Shown: positions 44,509 through 54,697 of the stretch, one piece after another
How positions within the stretch are numbered: the stretch's first letter is position 1
How the letters are laid out: each line of letters opens with the position of its first letter
Assembly (NCBI GenBank): GCA_903834135.1
Contig: CAILHZ010000016.1
Coordinates: 62,001 to 126,000, forward strand
Origin: an uncultured Opitutia bacterium
GTDB taxonomy: Bacteria; Verrucomicrobiota; Verrucomicrobiia; Opitutales; Opitutaceae
Length of the DNA: 64,000 nt
Direction of reading: 5' to 3'
Made by a program: the position numbers and the translations under genes
Notes under the pieces: model-generated
Databases searched by the model: none
Told to the model about the DNA's origin: nothing
The model's input: only the letters and a program-made list of their open reading frames with translations

Positions 44509-47500
44509 ATGAAAATCATAAAACCCCACGCCTCTAAAAGATTATTTTCAGTATCAAGTTTTCTTACAGCTATAGCGGTTGTAAGTTCGCTTTACGCATC
44601 ACACCAATTGGCTAGCGAAGCAGTATTCCCATTAAAGTTAATTCAACGAAACGCTATATCTGCTGGAGATGACCATAGCCTTGGAATACTCAGCGATGGC
44701 TCAATAATAGCTTGGGGATACGCTTACCACGGAAGGTCTACACCTCCACAAGGTGTACATGACGCAGTTGGAGTTATTGCAGGCTCAAAATTTAGTTTAG
44801 CCCTACGTTCTAACGGAACTGTAGTTGCCTGGGGAGAGAATGCGAATGGACGAGCCACTCCTCCTGAAAACTTACACGATGTCATAGCCATTGCTGCGGG
44901 TCCTAACCACGCACTTGCACTAAGGGCAAACGGAACTGTCGTTGGATGGGGTGACGATAGTGATGATAAAACTACACCGCCTGATGGATTAGACCACGTT
45001 GTTGCTATCGCAGCAGCTGCTACATATAGCGTAGCACTAAAGGATGATGGATCAGTTATTCAATGGGGCAAAGTTGCAAGCCCAGTCCCTGAGAATTTAG
45101 GCCACGTTGTTGCTATTGCAGCAGGGAAAAATTTCACACTAGCTTTGAGATCAAATGGAACAGTAGTAGGATGGGGAGATTCATTTTATAGCCAGTCTAC
45201 TCCACCCGCTGATGCCGTTCATGTGGTTGATATTGCTGCATGTGAGGAATCAGCTGTAGCACTTAAAGATGACGGATCACTTATTGGTTGGGGAAGAGGC
45301 AAACACCCTAGTCCAGAGGTTCGCAATATTGTTGCAGTCTCTATAGGCGCTACGCACGGCCTAGCCCTTTCATCAGATGGTAAAGCTTATGGCTGGGGGT
45401 TTAATTACAAAGGTAAAGCACATCCACCTGAGCAGACCCAATTCGCTACATTAAAAACATCGAGTCTAGTTCTAGCAAGTACGGGCGTAGCAGATTCTCA
45501 CCCAGAAGAATTAGTTGACCCAATGATAGCTGCTCAAGTTGAAAATCCTGATATTAGTCATGGCTCGGATATGCCTGGGCCTTGCTTACCACACGCTTCA
45601 GTTTATCCGAGCCCAGAAACATTTAATCCTCCACCAAGTGGGTATAGACCCTCAGAGCCTATCGTAGGATTTGCACAACTGCACACCTTAGGCACGGGTG
45701 GAAACCCATCTTATGGTCATTTTTTAATCACTCCACGCATTGGTTTATATGATATTTCACAGGAGTATCCGTCTACAAAAAGTCACGAGGTAGCTAAAGC
45801 CTACAAATATGATGTGGATTTATTACGTGACGCGATTCACGTAGAAATCGCTCCTTCAATTCATAGCGCTATTTATGCATTCACTTTCCCAAGCAGTGAA
45901 AATGCTCATTTAACTTTGGATGTCTCACGCAAGGTAGGTGGTGACATAGCACTTGATGAGGGATCAGTCGAAGTGGATCCACAAACAGGAACTATTACAG
46001 GAGGTGGCATTTATTCTAAAAATTATAATCCGCAGCCATTCCATTTATACTTTGCTGCAAAAATTAGTTCTTCCCCTCTTGAATCGGGTACCTGGAAAGG
46101 TGAAAAAATTAGCATGGGAGTCTCACACGCGGCAGCACGTGGTCAATCTTTGGGAGCAATCTTACGTTTGAGTACAAAATCAAACCAGCCTGTGTATATG
46201 AAGATAGCTGTTTCATTTTCGTCAGTAGAAAAAGCTAAATTCTGGTTAGATAATGAAATTCCAGACTGGGATATTACTAAGGTCGAAGCTAAGGCTAAAG
46301 CAATTTGGCATGACGATCTTACTCGGCTATCACTGGAAGGAGCATCTAAAGATGTAGAAAGAAAGATTTTCACCGCTTACTGGCACGCGATGATACAACC
46401 TAGAAACAGAACAGGTGACGTAATGGGTTTTGATCCAAACAAACAGCTTTGGGATGATCATTACACGCTATGGGATACATGGCAGACACTCTTTCCTTTT
46501 CTATCAATCATGGATCCACAAACTGTGACTGATAACGTTAATGCGTTTATAAATCGCTACGAGCATAACGATTCGAAATATGTAGCTGAAGCATTCATTG
46601 ATGCCCACGAATTTAAAATTGGCCAAGGCGGCAACGAAACAGATAATGTAATTGCAGATGCATTTGCTCGTAAGATCCCTGGAGTAGACTGGAATAAAGC
46701 CTACGAAATATTAAAACACGACGCAGATAATGCACGCACCGCGTGGTACCGTGATCATGGCTGGGTCGCTAGTGACGAAAAAACTGATTACAGTTATCGC
46801 ATGAAATCAGGTTCAGGCACACTAGCCTTTTCCTACAACGATTACCTGACAGCCCAGGTCGCCCTAGCTCTTGGCCATAAAGAAGACTATGATCACTACC
46901 TAGCACGTTCACATAATTGGGTGAACGTGTTTGATCCTGCAGCTTCAGGCGAAGGCTTCAGTAACTTTGTTAGAGCACGAAGTAAAACAGGTGAATTTTC
47001 AAAAATTATTCCAACCAAAGGCTACAATACCGACTTTTATGAAGGAACGAGTTGGGAATTTTCATTTTCGGTACTCGGCGATACTGAAGGTTTAATTCAA
47101 ACCATGGGCGGCAAAGATATGTTTATTAAGCGCCTGATATACGCTTTAAAACACAACTATATTGATTTCACAAACGAGCCTTCCTTTAGAATTCCTTGGC
47201 TTTTTAATGCAGTTAATCGACCTTACCTTACATCGTACTGGGCAAATCAATTCCTTCAAAAGTATCCCGGAAATTATCTACCGGGAGATGACGACTCAGC
47301 AGCGATGAGCACACTGTATATATTCCTGAATGCAGGAATATTTCCATTAGCAGGCAAAGACATTTACTACCTACATGGAGGACGCGTTCCAAAACTATCA
47401 ATGCATCTAACAAACGGAAAGACTTTCACGATTATATCCGATGGTGCATCTGAAAATAATATCTACATCCAGAAGGCTTTCTTAAACGCTACACCGCTAA

Positions 47501-47646
47501 ATGATCCTATTATTCATCATTCAGATATTATGTCTGGAGGAGTGTTAAAATTTATCATGGGACCAGCCCCATCTGCATGGGGAACTAATGGCGAGTTCGA
47601 CCTTAATGAAGCTATCGAACAGACTAAGCCTCTTCCTAAAGGATGA
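44509..47646 (+). CDS. Fusion of RCC1-type beta-propeller and GH92 alpha-mannosidase
   Basis: The 1045-residue protein has a signal-like N-terminus (SVSSFLTAIAVVSSLYAS). Residues about 45-325 contain RCC1 blades of about 45 residues, with repeated GxxHxLALRxNGTVVGWGD. From about 340 it is a GH92 exo-alpha-mannosidase: HGSDMPGP, QLHTLGTGGNPSYGH, LWDDHYTLWDTWQTLFP, NVIADAFARKIPGVDW, YEGTSWEFSF (E845), NEPSFRIPWLFN and GDDDSAAMS (D927-D929). The acidic residues fit the inverting, calcium-dependent GH92 site. A propeller-GH92 fusion is not one I know. Confidence 0.87.
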   Translation: MKIIKPHASKRLFSVSSFLTAIAVVSSLYASHQLASEAVFPLKLIQRNAISAGDDHSLGILSDGSIIAWGYAYHGRSTPPQGVHDAVGVIAGSKFSLALRSNGTVVAWGENANGRATPPENLHDVIAIAAGPNHALALRANGTVVGWGDDSDDKTTPPDGLDHVVAIAAAATYSVALKDDGSVIQWGKVASPVPENLGHVVAIAAGKNFTLALRSNGTVVGWGDSFYSQSTPPADAVHVVDIAACEESAVALKDDGSLIGWGRGKHPSPEVRNIVAVSIGATHGLALSSDGKAYGWGFNYKGKAHPPEQTQFATLKTSSLVLASTGVADSHPEELVDPMIAAQVENPDISHGSDMPGPCLPHASVYPSPETFNPPPSGYRPSEPIVGFAQLHTLGTGGNPSYGHFLITPRIGLYDISQEYPSTKSHEVAKAYKYDVDLLRDAIHVEIAPSIHSAIYAFTFPSSENAHLTLDVSRKVGGDIALDEGSVEVDPQTGTITGGGIYSKNYNPQPFHLYFAAKISSSPLESGTWKGEKISMGVSHAAARGQSLGAILRLSTKSNQPVYMKIAVSFSSVEKAKFWLDNEIPDWDITKVEAKAKAIWHDDLTRLSLEGASKDVERKIFTAYWHAMIQPRNRTGDVMGFDPNKQLWDDHYTLWDTWQTLFPFLSIMDPQTVTDNVNAFINRYEHNDSKYVAEAFIDAHEFKIGQGGNETDNVIADAFARKIPGVDWNKAYEILKHDADNARTAWYRDHGWVASDEKTDYSYRMKSGSGTLAFSYNDYLTAQVALALGHKEDYDHYLARSHNWVNVFDPAASGEGFSNFVRARSKTGEFSKIIPTKGYNTDFYEGTSWEFSFSVLGDTEGLIQTMGGKDMFIKRLIYALKHNYIDFTNEPSFRIPWLFNAVNRPYLTSYWANQFLQKYPGNYLPGDDDSAAMSTLYIFLNAGIFPLAGKDIYYLHGGRVPKLSMHLTNGKTFTIISDGASENNIYIQKAFLNATPLNDPIIHHSDIMSGGVLKFIMGPAPSAWGTNGEFDLNEAIEQTKPLPKG

Positions 47647-47651
47647 GGCTT
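47626..47651. terminator. Hairpin over the stop codon of the RCC1-GH92 gene
   Basis: AAGCCTC (47626-47632) pairs with GAGGCTT (47645-47651), with inner TCC/GGA pairs. The TGA stop lies in the stem. The hairpin is close to the end of the convergent TonB receptor gene. Confidence 0.45.
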
Positions 47652-47662
47652 TGCTAAGGCTC

Positions 47663-49711
47663 TCAATACTTTAAGGTAAGCTGTGCACCCACGGTTACTG
47701 GTGCGCCAGGAACACCGTGGCCAACCCCAGGAATGATAAGCGCGTAATAGCCTTCATTGGTTATATTGCTACTAAAGACGAAAATTTGGTAACGATCAGT
47801 ATCGTAACCAAGCTTTGCGTTTAAGAGCATGTAAGCGTTTTGTGCGTAACGTGAACTCTGCTGTTCGTTGTAATACGTCTTACCGGTTGCTGAAGCATCC
47901 ACCCCAGCAAAAAAGCCCTGATGCGGATGATAGGTTATATCTAAATTAGCGTTATAGGTAGGCGCATAAGGAGCACGATCTCCAGAGTAATTAATTCCAG
48001 TCAAAGGATCATTAAATTGAGTAAGTGTAATGTCTGTGATTCCTAATACTCCCGTTACTGTCCAAGCTGAAGCAGGATGATAACTGACTTCTAATTCACC
48101 CCCTAATGAGTGTGCTTTTGGAGCATTTGCTACAATATAAGCAGGCACACTAAAGGATCGCTCAATTTGATAATTCTTAATCAGATAGTCGTAGGCTCTT
48201 AAAGCAAAAGTGAATTCACCTTTATTTACAGAGTGATCAATTCCAGCCTCGAAAGCTTGCGTGTGCTCAGCTGCAAATGGACTTAAGCTTAATACTTCAG
48301 TGAAACCAGAAAATCCACCCGGCTTTGCTCCTGTTGAAATCGACAAAGTCGCATTCGTGTCTTGGTCGATAGTTCTCTTAAGTTCAAGTTTTGGTAAAAA
48401 AGCATTGTAGGTTCCTGAAGAAGTTAAGCCGAGCGCAGGATTAGGGATCTTTTCAGCACGGCTGAAATCCTTGACGTTTGATTCTAATCTTAAGCCAGCT
48501 ATTAATTCCCAGCCTGGAGACAAGGTGTATCCAAGTTGCCCGAAAACAGCCATTGTCTTAGATTTGATCGCATAGCTTGTTGTTTGGTAAGGAATGTAAG
48601 TGTAGATTGTACGTACAAGATATTCATCTGTCTTAGCATCCGAGAACCATGCACCTACTTGACCCGTAAAACCGTCAGTTGGGAACAGCGCATAGTGCAA
48701 TTCCTCGTTCCATGTTTTCTGCTTTTGATGAATTGTTGAATCAAGTGCAGGTGGTAAAACCAAATAGTTAGAGTAAGGATCCATCCCCCAATCTGTATAG
48801 CTCGTTACTGTAGTTAGTTTACCATGTGTCGTATTAAATACGCCCTTAAGTGCTGCACCTAAACTATTAATATCAGTAACTCCCTCAACAACACGACTGA
48901 CACTAAATAAAGGTCCACTAAGTGGAACTAAAGGTTGAGCTCCGTCGCGTATACGAGACTCGAGTAGCTGAAATGAAATTTCTGTAGTTGAGTTTGGCCT
49001 CCAGCGCGTACGCGTTGATAGTGTGGATTGCTCCTGATTATCCACCCGTTGACCAAGTAAGGTATTAGAAATATAACCTGCTCGTGATGTGTAGCCTACA
49101 CTTACAATTGAATCTGCCGTAGCTGTAGCCCCAGTCCACGATTCAACTTCCGCTGAGCGAGCTGAATGATTTCCACCTAAAAGTGAAACTACTCCACCGG
49201 CCTGAGACATTCCTAGTGCTTGATTCATTACAATGACACCACCTTCTCCTACTCTTCCAAAAAGACTTTCCTGTTGAGGTCCCCGGTAAACCGATGAACT
49301 CACAAAGCCTAATAGCGAAGTCGGATTCATAAAGCTGCTAGCAAGCGGTATGTCGCCAAAATAAACAGTTACAGCTGGATCACTAAAATAGGGTGTATTT
49401 GAAAGACCCCGTAAGGCAAATAAACTACCGTAGGAACCAGCACCAGAGCTACTGATGTTTAAACCAGCCACACCATGAGATAAAGCGTCCCAGCCTAAAC
49501 CAGTAATAGGTGTATCTTGCTCAAAGGCTAATTGAGTGACTCCACTTGCATCTGCTTTGAGTTGAGGCGCCTCAACAACAACACTGGGTGCTCTTAGAAT
49601 TGGTCCCTGAGTTACCTGGGAGAATCCAGTAACTTGGAAATAAGTTGCAGCGAAAATAAGCGCTACTACAGGAATAAAATGGGAAATACCGCGATTTAAA
49701 ACAAAAGACAT
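47663..49711 (-). CDS. TonB-dependent outer-membrane receptor
   Basis: The 682-residue protein has a signal peptide (HFIPVVALIFAATYFQVTGFSQ), a plug domain (about 45-165: LNISSSGAGSYGSLFALRGLSNTPYF, VTVYFGDIPLASSF, VYRGPQQESLFGRVGEGGVIVMNQ) and a 22-strand-type barrel ending in an aromatic residue (AQLTLKY). TonB receptors import glycans, siderophores or cobalamin. The neighbouring GH92 gene, convergent, suggests a glycan ligand but is not proof. No carboxypeptidase-like N-terminal domain of SusC type is present. Confidence 0.9.
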   Translation of the reverse strand: MSFVLNRGISHFIPVVALIFAATYFQVTGFSQVTQGPILRAPSVVVEAPQLKADASGVTQLAFEQDTPITGLGWDALSHGVAGLNISSSGAGSYGSLFALRGLSNTPYFSDPAVTVYFGDIPLASSFMNPTSLLGFVSSSVYRGPQQESLFGRVGEGGVIVMNQALGMSQAGGVVSLLGGNHSARSAEVESWTGATATADSIVSVGYTSRAGYISNTLLGQRVDNQEQSTLSTRTRWRPNSTTEISFQLLESRIRDGAQPLVPLSGPLFSVSRVVEGVTDINSLGAALKGVFNTTHGKLTTVTSYTDWGMDPYSNYLVLPPALDSTIHQKQKTWNEELHYALFPTDGFTGQVGAWFSDAKTDEYLVRTIYTYIPYQTTSYAIKSKTMAVFGQLGYTLSPGWELIAGLRLESNVKDFSRAEKIPNPALGLTSSGTYNAFLPKLELKRTIDQDTNATLSISTGAKPGGFSGFTEVLSLSPFAAEHTQAFEAGIDHSVNKGEFTFALRAYDYLIKNYQIERSFSVPAYIVANAPKAHSLGGELEVSYHPASAWTVTGVLGITDITLTQFNDPLTGINYSGDRAPYAPTYNANLDITYHPHQGFFAGVDASATGKTYYNEQQSSRYAQNAYMLLNAKLGYDTDRYQIFVFSSNITNEGYYALIIPGVGHGVPGAPVTVGAQLTLKY

Positions 49712-49867
49712 ACAGTGGGACTAAAATAGATAAATTTTAATAAAGAGAACACCAAATAAAGAAACTTATGACTCTAAGTGCTTAGACGGCTTAAAGCCCA
49801 TAGAGTTACTTACTTGTGACTAATTGAACCCATAATAAGTTATTTTCAATAACCTTAAATACAGGTA

Positions 49868-49896
49868 TTGCCCCAACAGCTAAAACGGTCTAAATT
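49868..49896 (+). promoter_or_regulatory. Promoter of the YebC gene, leaderless arrangement
   Basis: TTGCCC (49868-49873) and TAAATT (49891-49896) are 17 bp apart. The ATG follows 8 bp after the -10 element, so transcription should start at or within a few bases of the start codon. No Shine-Dalgarno site exists. Confidence 0.5.
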
Positions 49897-49904
49897 ATTA
49901 TGTT

Positions 49905-50636
49905 ATGGGACGTCAATGGCTTCATGCAAAACGCGCAATCGTAAACCTTAAAAAAGGTCAAACGGTAGGCAAAATTGTTAAAGAAATCACAGTCGCATCT
50001 AAATTAGGTGGACCCGATCCAGCAGCTAACGCCCGTTTGTTTGCTGCACTTGAAAAAGCACGCAAAGCTAGCGTCACTCGTGATGCAATTGAACGTGCTA
50101 TCAAAAAAGGCTCCGGCGTAGGTGAAGATAAGACTTCATTAGAGCATGTTGTTTTCGAAGGCTACGCTCCACATAAAGTTCCAGTCATTGTTGAAGTATA
50201 CACTGACAATCATCAGCGTACGGCTCCTGAAATTAGATTCCTTTTTAAAACAGGCGTACTCGGTCAAGGCGGTAGTAATAAATTCCTTTTTGATCATGTG
50301 GGAATTGTTGAAGCTCACCACCCTGACGCATCTACAGACCTAGAAACAGCAGCCATTGAAGCAGGAGCAAACGACTTCGAATCACTTGGCCATGAGCAGA
50401 ATGATGATATCCCAGAAGGTCATGCAGGCCTACGACTCACTACCGAGCGTACAGCAGTTCACGCGGTCACTGTATGGCTAAAGCAACATGGTTGGGTTGT
50501 TGTAACAAGTGAACTTGGTTATCTTGCTAAAAGCTTTCCTGAACTTGATGACGCCGCACGCGCTCAAGTCGGTGAATTCCTCCAAGCTATTGAAGATAAT
50601 GACGATGTTCAGCGTGTTTGGGCTGCGGTTAAATAA
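49905..50636 (+). CDS. YebC/PmpR-family regulator (TACO1-like)
   Basis: The 243-residue protein matches the three-domain YebC/TACO1 family: KKGQTVGKIVKEITVASKLGGPDPAANARLFAALEKARKASVTRDAIERAIKKGSG, then HVVFEGYAPHKVPVIVEVYTDNHQRTAPEIRFLF and a third domain ending in EDNDDVQRVW. Family members act in transcription or translation, including relief of ribosome stalling. The N-terminus MGRQWLHAKRA is the YebC start MAGHSKW-like segment in altered form. Confidence 0.88.
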   Translation: MGRQWLHAKRAIVNLKKGQTVGKIVKEITVASKLGGPDPAANARLFAALEKARKASVTRDAIERAIKKGSGVGEDKTSLEHVVFEGYAPHKVPVIVEVYTDNHQRTAPEIRFLFKTGVLGQGGSNKFLFDHVGIVEAHHPDASTDLETAAIEAGANDFESLGHEQNDDIPEGHAGLRLTTERTAVHAVTVWLKQHGWVVVTSELGYLAKSFPELDDAARAQVGEFLQAIEDNDDVQRVWAAVK

Positions 50637-50793
50637 ACCAGTTTAGTAGACGAGTTATCTAGGCAAAATATAGTGATGGTTAACCGTTGAATAAATCAGC
50701 CATTGCCCCATGGCCTATAGATCTATCGGTTGTTGATGTTACTTTACTCTACAATGCAGTGTTAGCACAAGTTACCGGACCTTATTTTCCCCC

Positions 50794-52134
50794 TTGAATC
50801 AATCTTCGTCTCAACCTTGGTGGCGCGAGCTGAACAGAACACACTGGCTGGTCTTTGCAACAGCCTGTGCCGCGTGGTTATTCGACTGTCTTGACCAGCA
50901 ACTCTTCAACTTAGCACGCGATGCGGCTATGGATGACTTGGTTATCGATAAAGCAAGAGCTGCAGAATTTGCATCCTACACAACATCGATATTTTTGTTA
51001 GGTTGGGCAGCTGGAGGTCTTACCCTTGGCGCATTAGGGGATCGATACGGACGAGCACGCATGCTCACCGTATCTGTACTCATTTATTCTGTATGCACCG
51101 GTCTTAATGCCTTTGCTTCAACATATACTCAATTTTGCGCTTATCGTTTTATTACAGGAGTAGGTATTGGTGGCGTATTTGGTCTATCAGTAGCATTGAT
51201 CGCTGACTCTTTGCCAGATCGCAGCAGATCTCCTGCCCTAGTTTTACTTCAATCGCTTTCGGCTGCTGGAAATATATCAGCTGCCTTTTTAGGGATGTAT
51301 ATAGGCTCCTCAAAGGCACTCCTATTTGGTCTGCATCCATGGCAAGCAATGTTTGTATTAGGAACAATCCCAGCTTTTATAAGTGTCTTTGTTCTATACC
51401 GAATTAAAGAACCGATTAAATGGGTAGAAGCGAAGGCAGCGGGTATTAAAACTGGAATACGATTCGGATCCTACTTTGTACTCCTAGGTAATAAAAAATG
51501 GAGAACTAACGCACTACTAGGACTAGCTATATGTAGTGTGGGTATCATTGGCCTTTGGGGTATTGGAAATTTCCATCCACGTATTGTTCGCTCGGTAGTT
51601 GAGCAACATTTAGCAACCAAACATCTCTCCGATACACAAATGGCGAGTGCAAAGGCGTATTGGAGTTCTGTAGCAATGCTTCTGCAAAATATTGGAGCTT
51701 TTTTTGGGATCACAGTGCTGGCTAAATTTGCAGAAGCAAAAGGAAGAAAACCTGCTTTTACTCTAGCACTAATTCTATCTTTTATAGCTACCCTTATGGT
51801 ATTTAAAGGCCTTAGAGAGTTTAACCAAATATTCTGGATGATTCCTATTATGGGATTTTGCCAGAACTCCATTATGGGACTTTATTCAATTTATCTTCCT
51901 GAACTTTTCCCGACAAGCCTAAGGAGTACTGGTACAAGTTTCGCCTATAACTTCGGCCGTATCGCTGCCGCTAGCGCTCCTTTCACGATCGGTGTTATTA
52001 CACGCAGTCTAGGAGGAAATATTGAGGGTTTTCGCACAGCTGGAAGCTGGGTAAGTTTAATTTTGTTTGCCGGTCTATTTATAGTTCCATTCTTGCCAGA
52101 AACTAAAGGCTTACCTTTACCTGAAGAAAATTAA
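50794..52134 (+). CDS. MFS transporter (sugar or organic acid:H+ symporter type)
   Basis: The 446-residue protein has 12 membrane helices. The loop 2-3 motif is GALGDRYGRARM, and the loop 8-9 counterpart is AEAKGRKPAF. The N-terminal HWLVFATACAAWLFDCLDQQLFNLA and RFITGVGIGGVFGLSVALIAD resemble aromatic-acid or metabolite symporters. The start is TTG at 50794; a stop lies in frame upstream and no ATG is available. Its stop is 2 bp from the PVC cytochrome ATG, so they form one operon and the transporter may carry the oxidation product. Confidence 0.88.
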   Translation: MNQSSSQPWWRELNRTHWLVFATACAAWLFDCLDQQLFNLARDAAMDDLVIDKARAAEFASYTTSIFLLGWAAGGLTLGALGDRYGRARMLTVSVLIYSVCTGLNAFASTYTQFCAYRFITGVGIGGVFGLSVALIADSLPDRSRSPALVLLQSLSAAGNISAAFLGMYIGSSKALLFGLHPWQAMFVLGTIPAFISVFVLYRIKEPIKWVEAKAAGIKTGIRFGSYFVLLGNKKWRTNALLGLAICSVGIIGLWGIGNFHPRIVRSVVEQHLATKHLSDTQMASAKAYWSSVAMLLQNIGAFFGITVLAKFAEAKGRKPAFTLALILSFIATLMVFKGLREFNQIFWMIPIMGFCQNSIMGLYSIYLPELFPTSLRSTGTSFAYNFGRIAAASAPFTIGVITRSLGGNIEGFRTAGSWVSLILFAGLFIVPFLPETKGLPLPEEN

Positions 52135-52136
52135 TC

Positions 52137-54692
52137 ATGCGCATTATTAGCATTCTCTTTGCACTGTTACTTGGGACATCCCTACACGCACAATTAGGAG
52201 ATACCCTTGATAAACCAGGAGTCATCCAAAGCTCTTTAGTGCCAAAATCACTGATACCGCCTGCGATACCACTATCACCGAAAGAGGCTTTAAAGTCATT
52301 TAAAGTACAAAAAGGCTATCATCTCGAACTCGTCGCTAGTGAACCACTTATTGAAGATCCTGTAGCTATTCAATTCGGTCCTGATGGACGGTGCTGGGTT
52401 GTAGAATTACGTGGATACATGCTCGACTTTGATGCAACAGGAGAAGATATGCCAACGGGCCGCATAGTGGTGTTATCGGATCGCGATGAAAACGGTCAAT
52501 ATACAAAAAGTACCGTATTCGTTGATAATATTATAATGCCTCGAGCACTTCAGTTAGTCGCAGACGGAGTACTTGTAGGAGCACCACCGTACCTTAAATT
52601 TTGGCGTGACTCCAACGGCAAAGGCAAAGCTGACTCTGGACTTCTAATTGCAGATGATTTCGGAATTCAAGTTGATCCAAAAAGACCTGAATTAGCAAAT
52701 CCAGAGCGATCCCCTAACAGTATGCTTTGGGCACTCGATAATTGGATATATAGTGCAGGTTACACAAAAAAATTTAAGTACTTTAAAGGCCAATGGTCCA
52801 CAGGACAGACAACCTTTCGTGGAGAATGGGGCTTAAGCCAAGATAACTTTGGTCATCTGTATCATAATTCAAACAGCGACCAACTTAGAGCAGATGTCAT
52901 CCCTTCTCTTTATCTAGGAAGAAATCCAAACTACTCTAGGGCTTTAGGAACTAATGTCTTGGTGGCAGAGAATCAACTTGTCTGGCCGATACGTGTCACA
53001 CCAGGAACAAACCGGGCATATCGTCCCGAGACTATGCGCGATGGAAAATTAAAGGAGTTCACGGCAGCGTGTGCACCTTGGATATACCGTGCTAGTGACT
53101 TGCCTGCAGAATTCTACGGCAATGCGTTTGTATGCGAACCGGCAGCTAATCTAATCAAGAGAAACATCGTATCGTATCCTAACGGAACAGTTGCCTCAAA
53201 GGAGGCGTATTTTAAAGAAGAGTTTATAGCATCTGTAGATGAAAGATTTAGACCAGTAAATCTTACAACAGGGCCAGACGGAGGACTCTACATTGTTGAT
53301 TTTTACCGAGGTCTAATTGAAGACAAAATCTCCTTAACAAGTTACTTAAGAAGCCAAGCCGAAGATCGCGATTTAACAAAAAATCCGCACATGGGACGCA
53401 TTTACCGTGTTGTAGCCGACAATCAGAAGCCTAAAGCATTCCCGAGGTTAGATCTTGAATCAACCACACAATTAGTTGCCGAATTATCAGAAACAAATGC
53501 ATGGAGAAGCGAAACTGCACAGCGCTTACTCATCGAAAAAGCTGATGATTCAATTCTTCCACTGTTACGTCATCAAGCGCTATATGATTCATCAGCGTCA
53601 GGTCGTCTACATGCATTATGCACACTCGAAGGCTTATCTGGCTCTGATAGCTCCACCCTGACTGGATGCTTAAGAGATCCAGAAGCGTATGTACGCACTG
53701 CAGCTTTAAGAATAAGTGAACCGTTATTAAAAGGTGGACAAAATTCCGAACTTTTAGCTGCTGTACTCAAATTAAAAGATGATCTATCCAACGAAGTTCA
53801 ACAACAACTCGTATTAACCCTGGGTGAAATAGGAGATCTTAAGCTTGATCTAGTGAGTGCTTCGATAGCAAAAGCTAATCCAAATAATACATACATTCTA
53901 GATGCTTTATTTTCAGGAATTTATGGACGCGAATACGCGTTACTTGATGCACTTGTAAAAGATCCATCGTTTAAGGAAGCAACGCTTCAGAATCATAAAA
54001 TTATAAGTGGTTTAGCTAAAGGCACGACAAATTCTCGTAACACTCAGAATGTAACTAAACTTATCTTACTTACCTCAATAAGTAATGAATTTCAGAGCCA
54101 AGCCATGATTGAAGGAATTGCTTCCTCAACTGAAGTATCTCCATTAAAGCAGCTCACATTACCTAACGAATCTCCTGAACTTATATCGATTGTAGAAAGA
54201 ACTAATCCAACAACAAAGACTGCGTTGAATCGAATTAATCGATCAATTGTTTGGGCAGGTAAAAAAGGAGCTATTGCTGCTTATGTCCCTCCAGCACTCA
54301 CCTCTGCAGAGCAAAAACGTTTCGAGACTGGCCGCACACTCTTTACTGGAACGTGTAGCGCATGCCATCAAACACACGGTAGAGGGCTAGAAGGTTTAGC
54401 TCCACCACTCGCTGAATCTGAATGGGTAAATGGCCCTGCAACACGCATGATACGTGTGGCAATAAACGGGGCGCATGGTCCGATCAAGGTAGCAGGACGA
54501 TCGTACAATCTAGACATGCCTCCGTTTGGAATCCTGAGTGACGAACAAATCGCTTGTATTCTCACCTATGCAAGGCGTGAGTGGGGTAATACCGGGACAC
54601 CTGTAGATACAGGGCTAGTAACACAAATTCGTAAAACAATTGGCGATCGTAAAGAACCTTGGACTCAACCTGAATTACTTAAAATTAAGTAA
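52137..54692 (+). CDS. PVC-type dehydrogenase with C-terminal cytochrome c domain
   Basis: The 851-residue protein has a signal peptide (ISILFALLLGTSLHAQ), a beta-propeller dehydrogenase-like domain (about 45-420, GYHLELVASEPLIEDPVAIQFGPDGRCWVVELRGY, NSNSDQLRADVIPS), HEAT-like repeats (430-690) and a cytochrome c domain with CSACH (740-744) and MPPFGILSDEQIACILTY. This arrangement belongs to proteins described from Planctomycetes/Verrucomicrobia as membrane-bound dehydrogenase plus Pirellula-type heme domain. It probably oxidises a sugar in the periplasm. A close paralogue lies at 55852. Confidence 0.88.
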   Translation: MRIISILFALLLGTSLHAQLGDTLDKPGVIQSSLVPKSLIPPAIPLSPKEALKSFKVQKGYHLELVASEPLIEDPVAIQFGPDGRCWVVELRGYMLDFDATGEDMPTGRIVVLSDRDENGQYTKSTVFVDNIIMPRALQLVADGVLVGAPPYLKFWRDSNGKGKADSGLLIADDFGIQVDPKRPELANPERSPNSMLWALDNWIYSAGYTKKFKYFKGQWSTGQTTFRGEWGLSQDNFGHLYHNSNSDQLRADVIPSLYLGRNPNYSRALGTNVLVAENQLVWPIRVTPGTNRAYRPETMRDGKLKEFTAACAPWIYRASDLPAEFYGNAFVCEPAANLIKRNIVSYPNGTVASKEAYFKEEFIASVDERFRPVNLTTGPDGGLYIVDFYRGLIEDKISLTSYLRSQAEDRDLTKNPHMGRIYRVVADNQKPKAFPRLDLESTTQLVAELSETNAWRSETAQRLLIEKADDSILPLLRHQALYDSSASGRLHALCTLEGLSGSDSSTLTGCLRDPEAYVRTAALRISEPLLKGGQNSELLAAVLKLKDDLSNEVQQQLVLTLGEIGDLKLDLVSASIAKANPNNTYILDALFSGIYGREYALLDALVKDPSFKEATLQNHKIISGLAKGTTNSRNTQNVTKLILLTSISNEFQSQAMIEGIASSTEVSPLKQLTLPNESPELISIVERTNPTTKTALNRINRSIVWAGKKGAIAAYVPPALTSAEQKRFETGRTLFTGTCSACHQTHGRGLEGLAPPLAESEWVNGPATRMIRVAINGAHGPIKVAGRSYNLDMPPFGILSDEQIACILTYARREWGNTGTPVDTGLVTQIRKTIGDRKEPWTQPELLKIK

Positions 54693-54697
54693 TTAGG

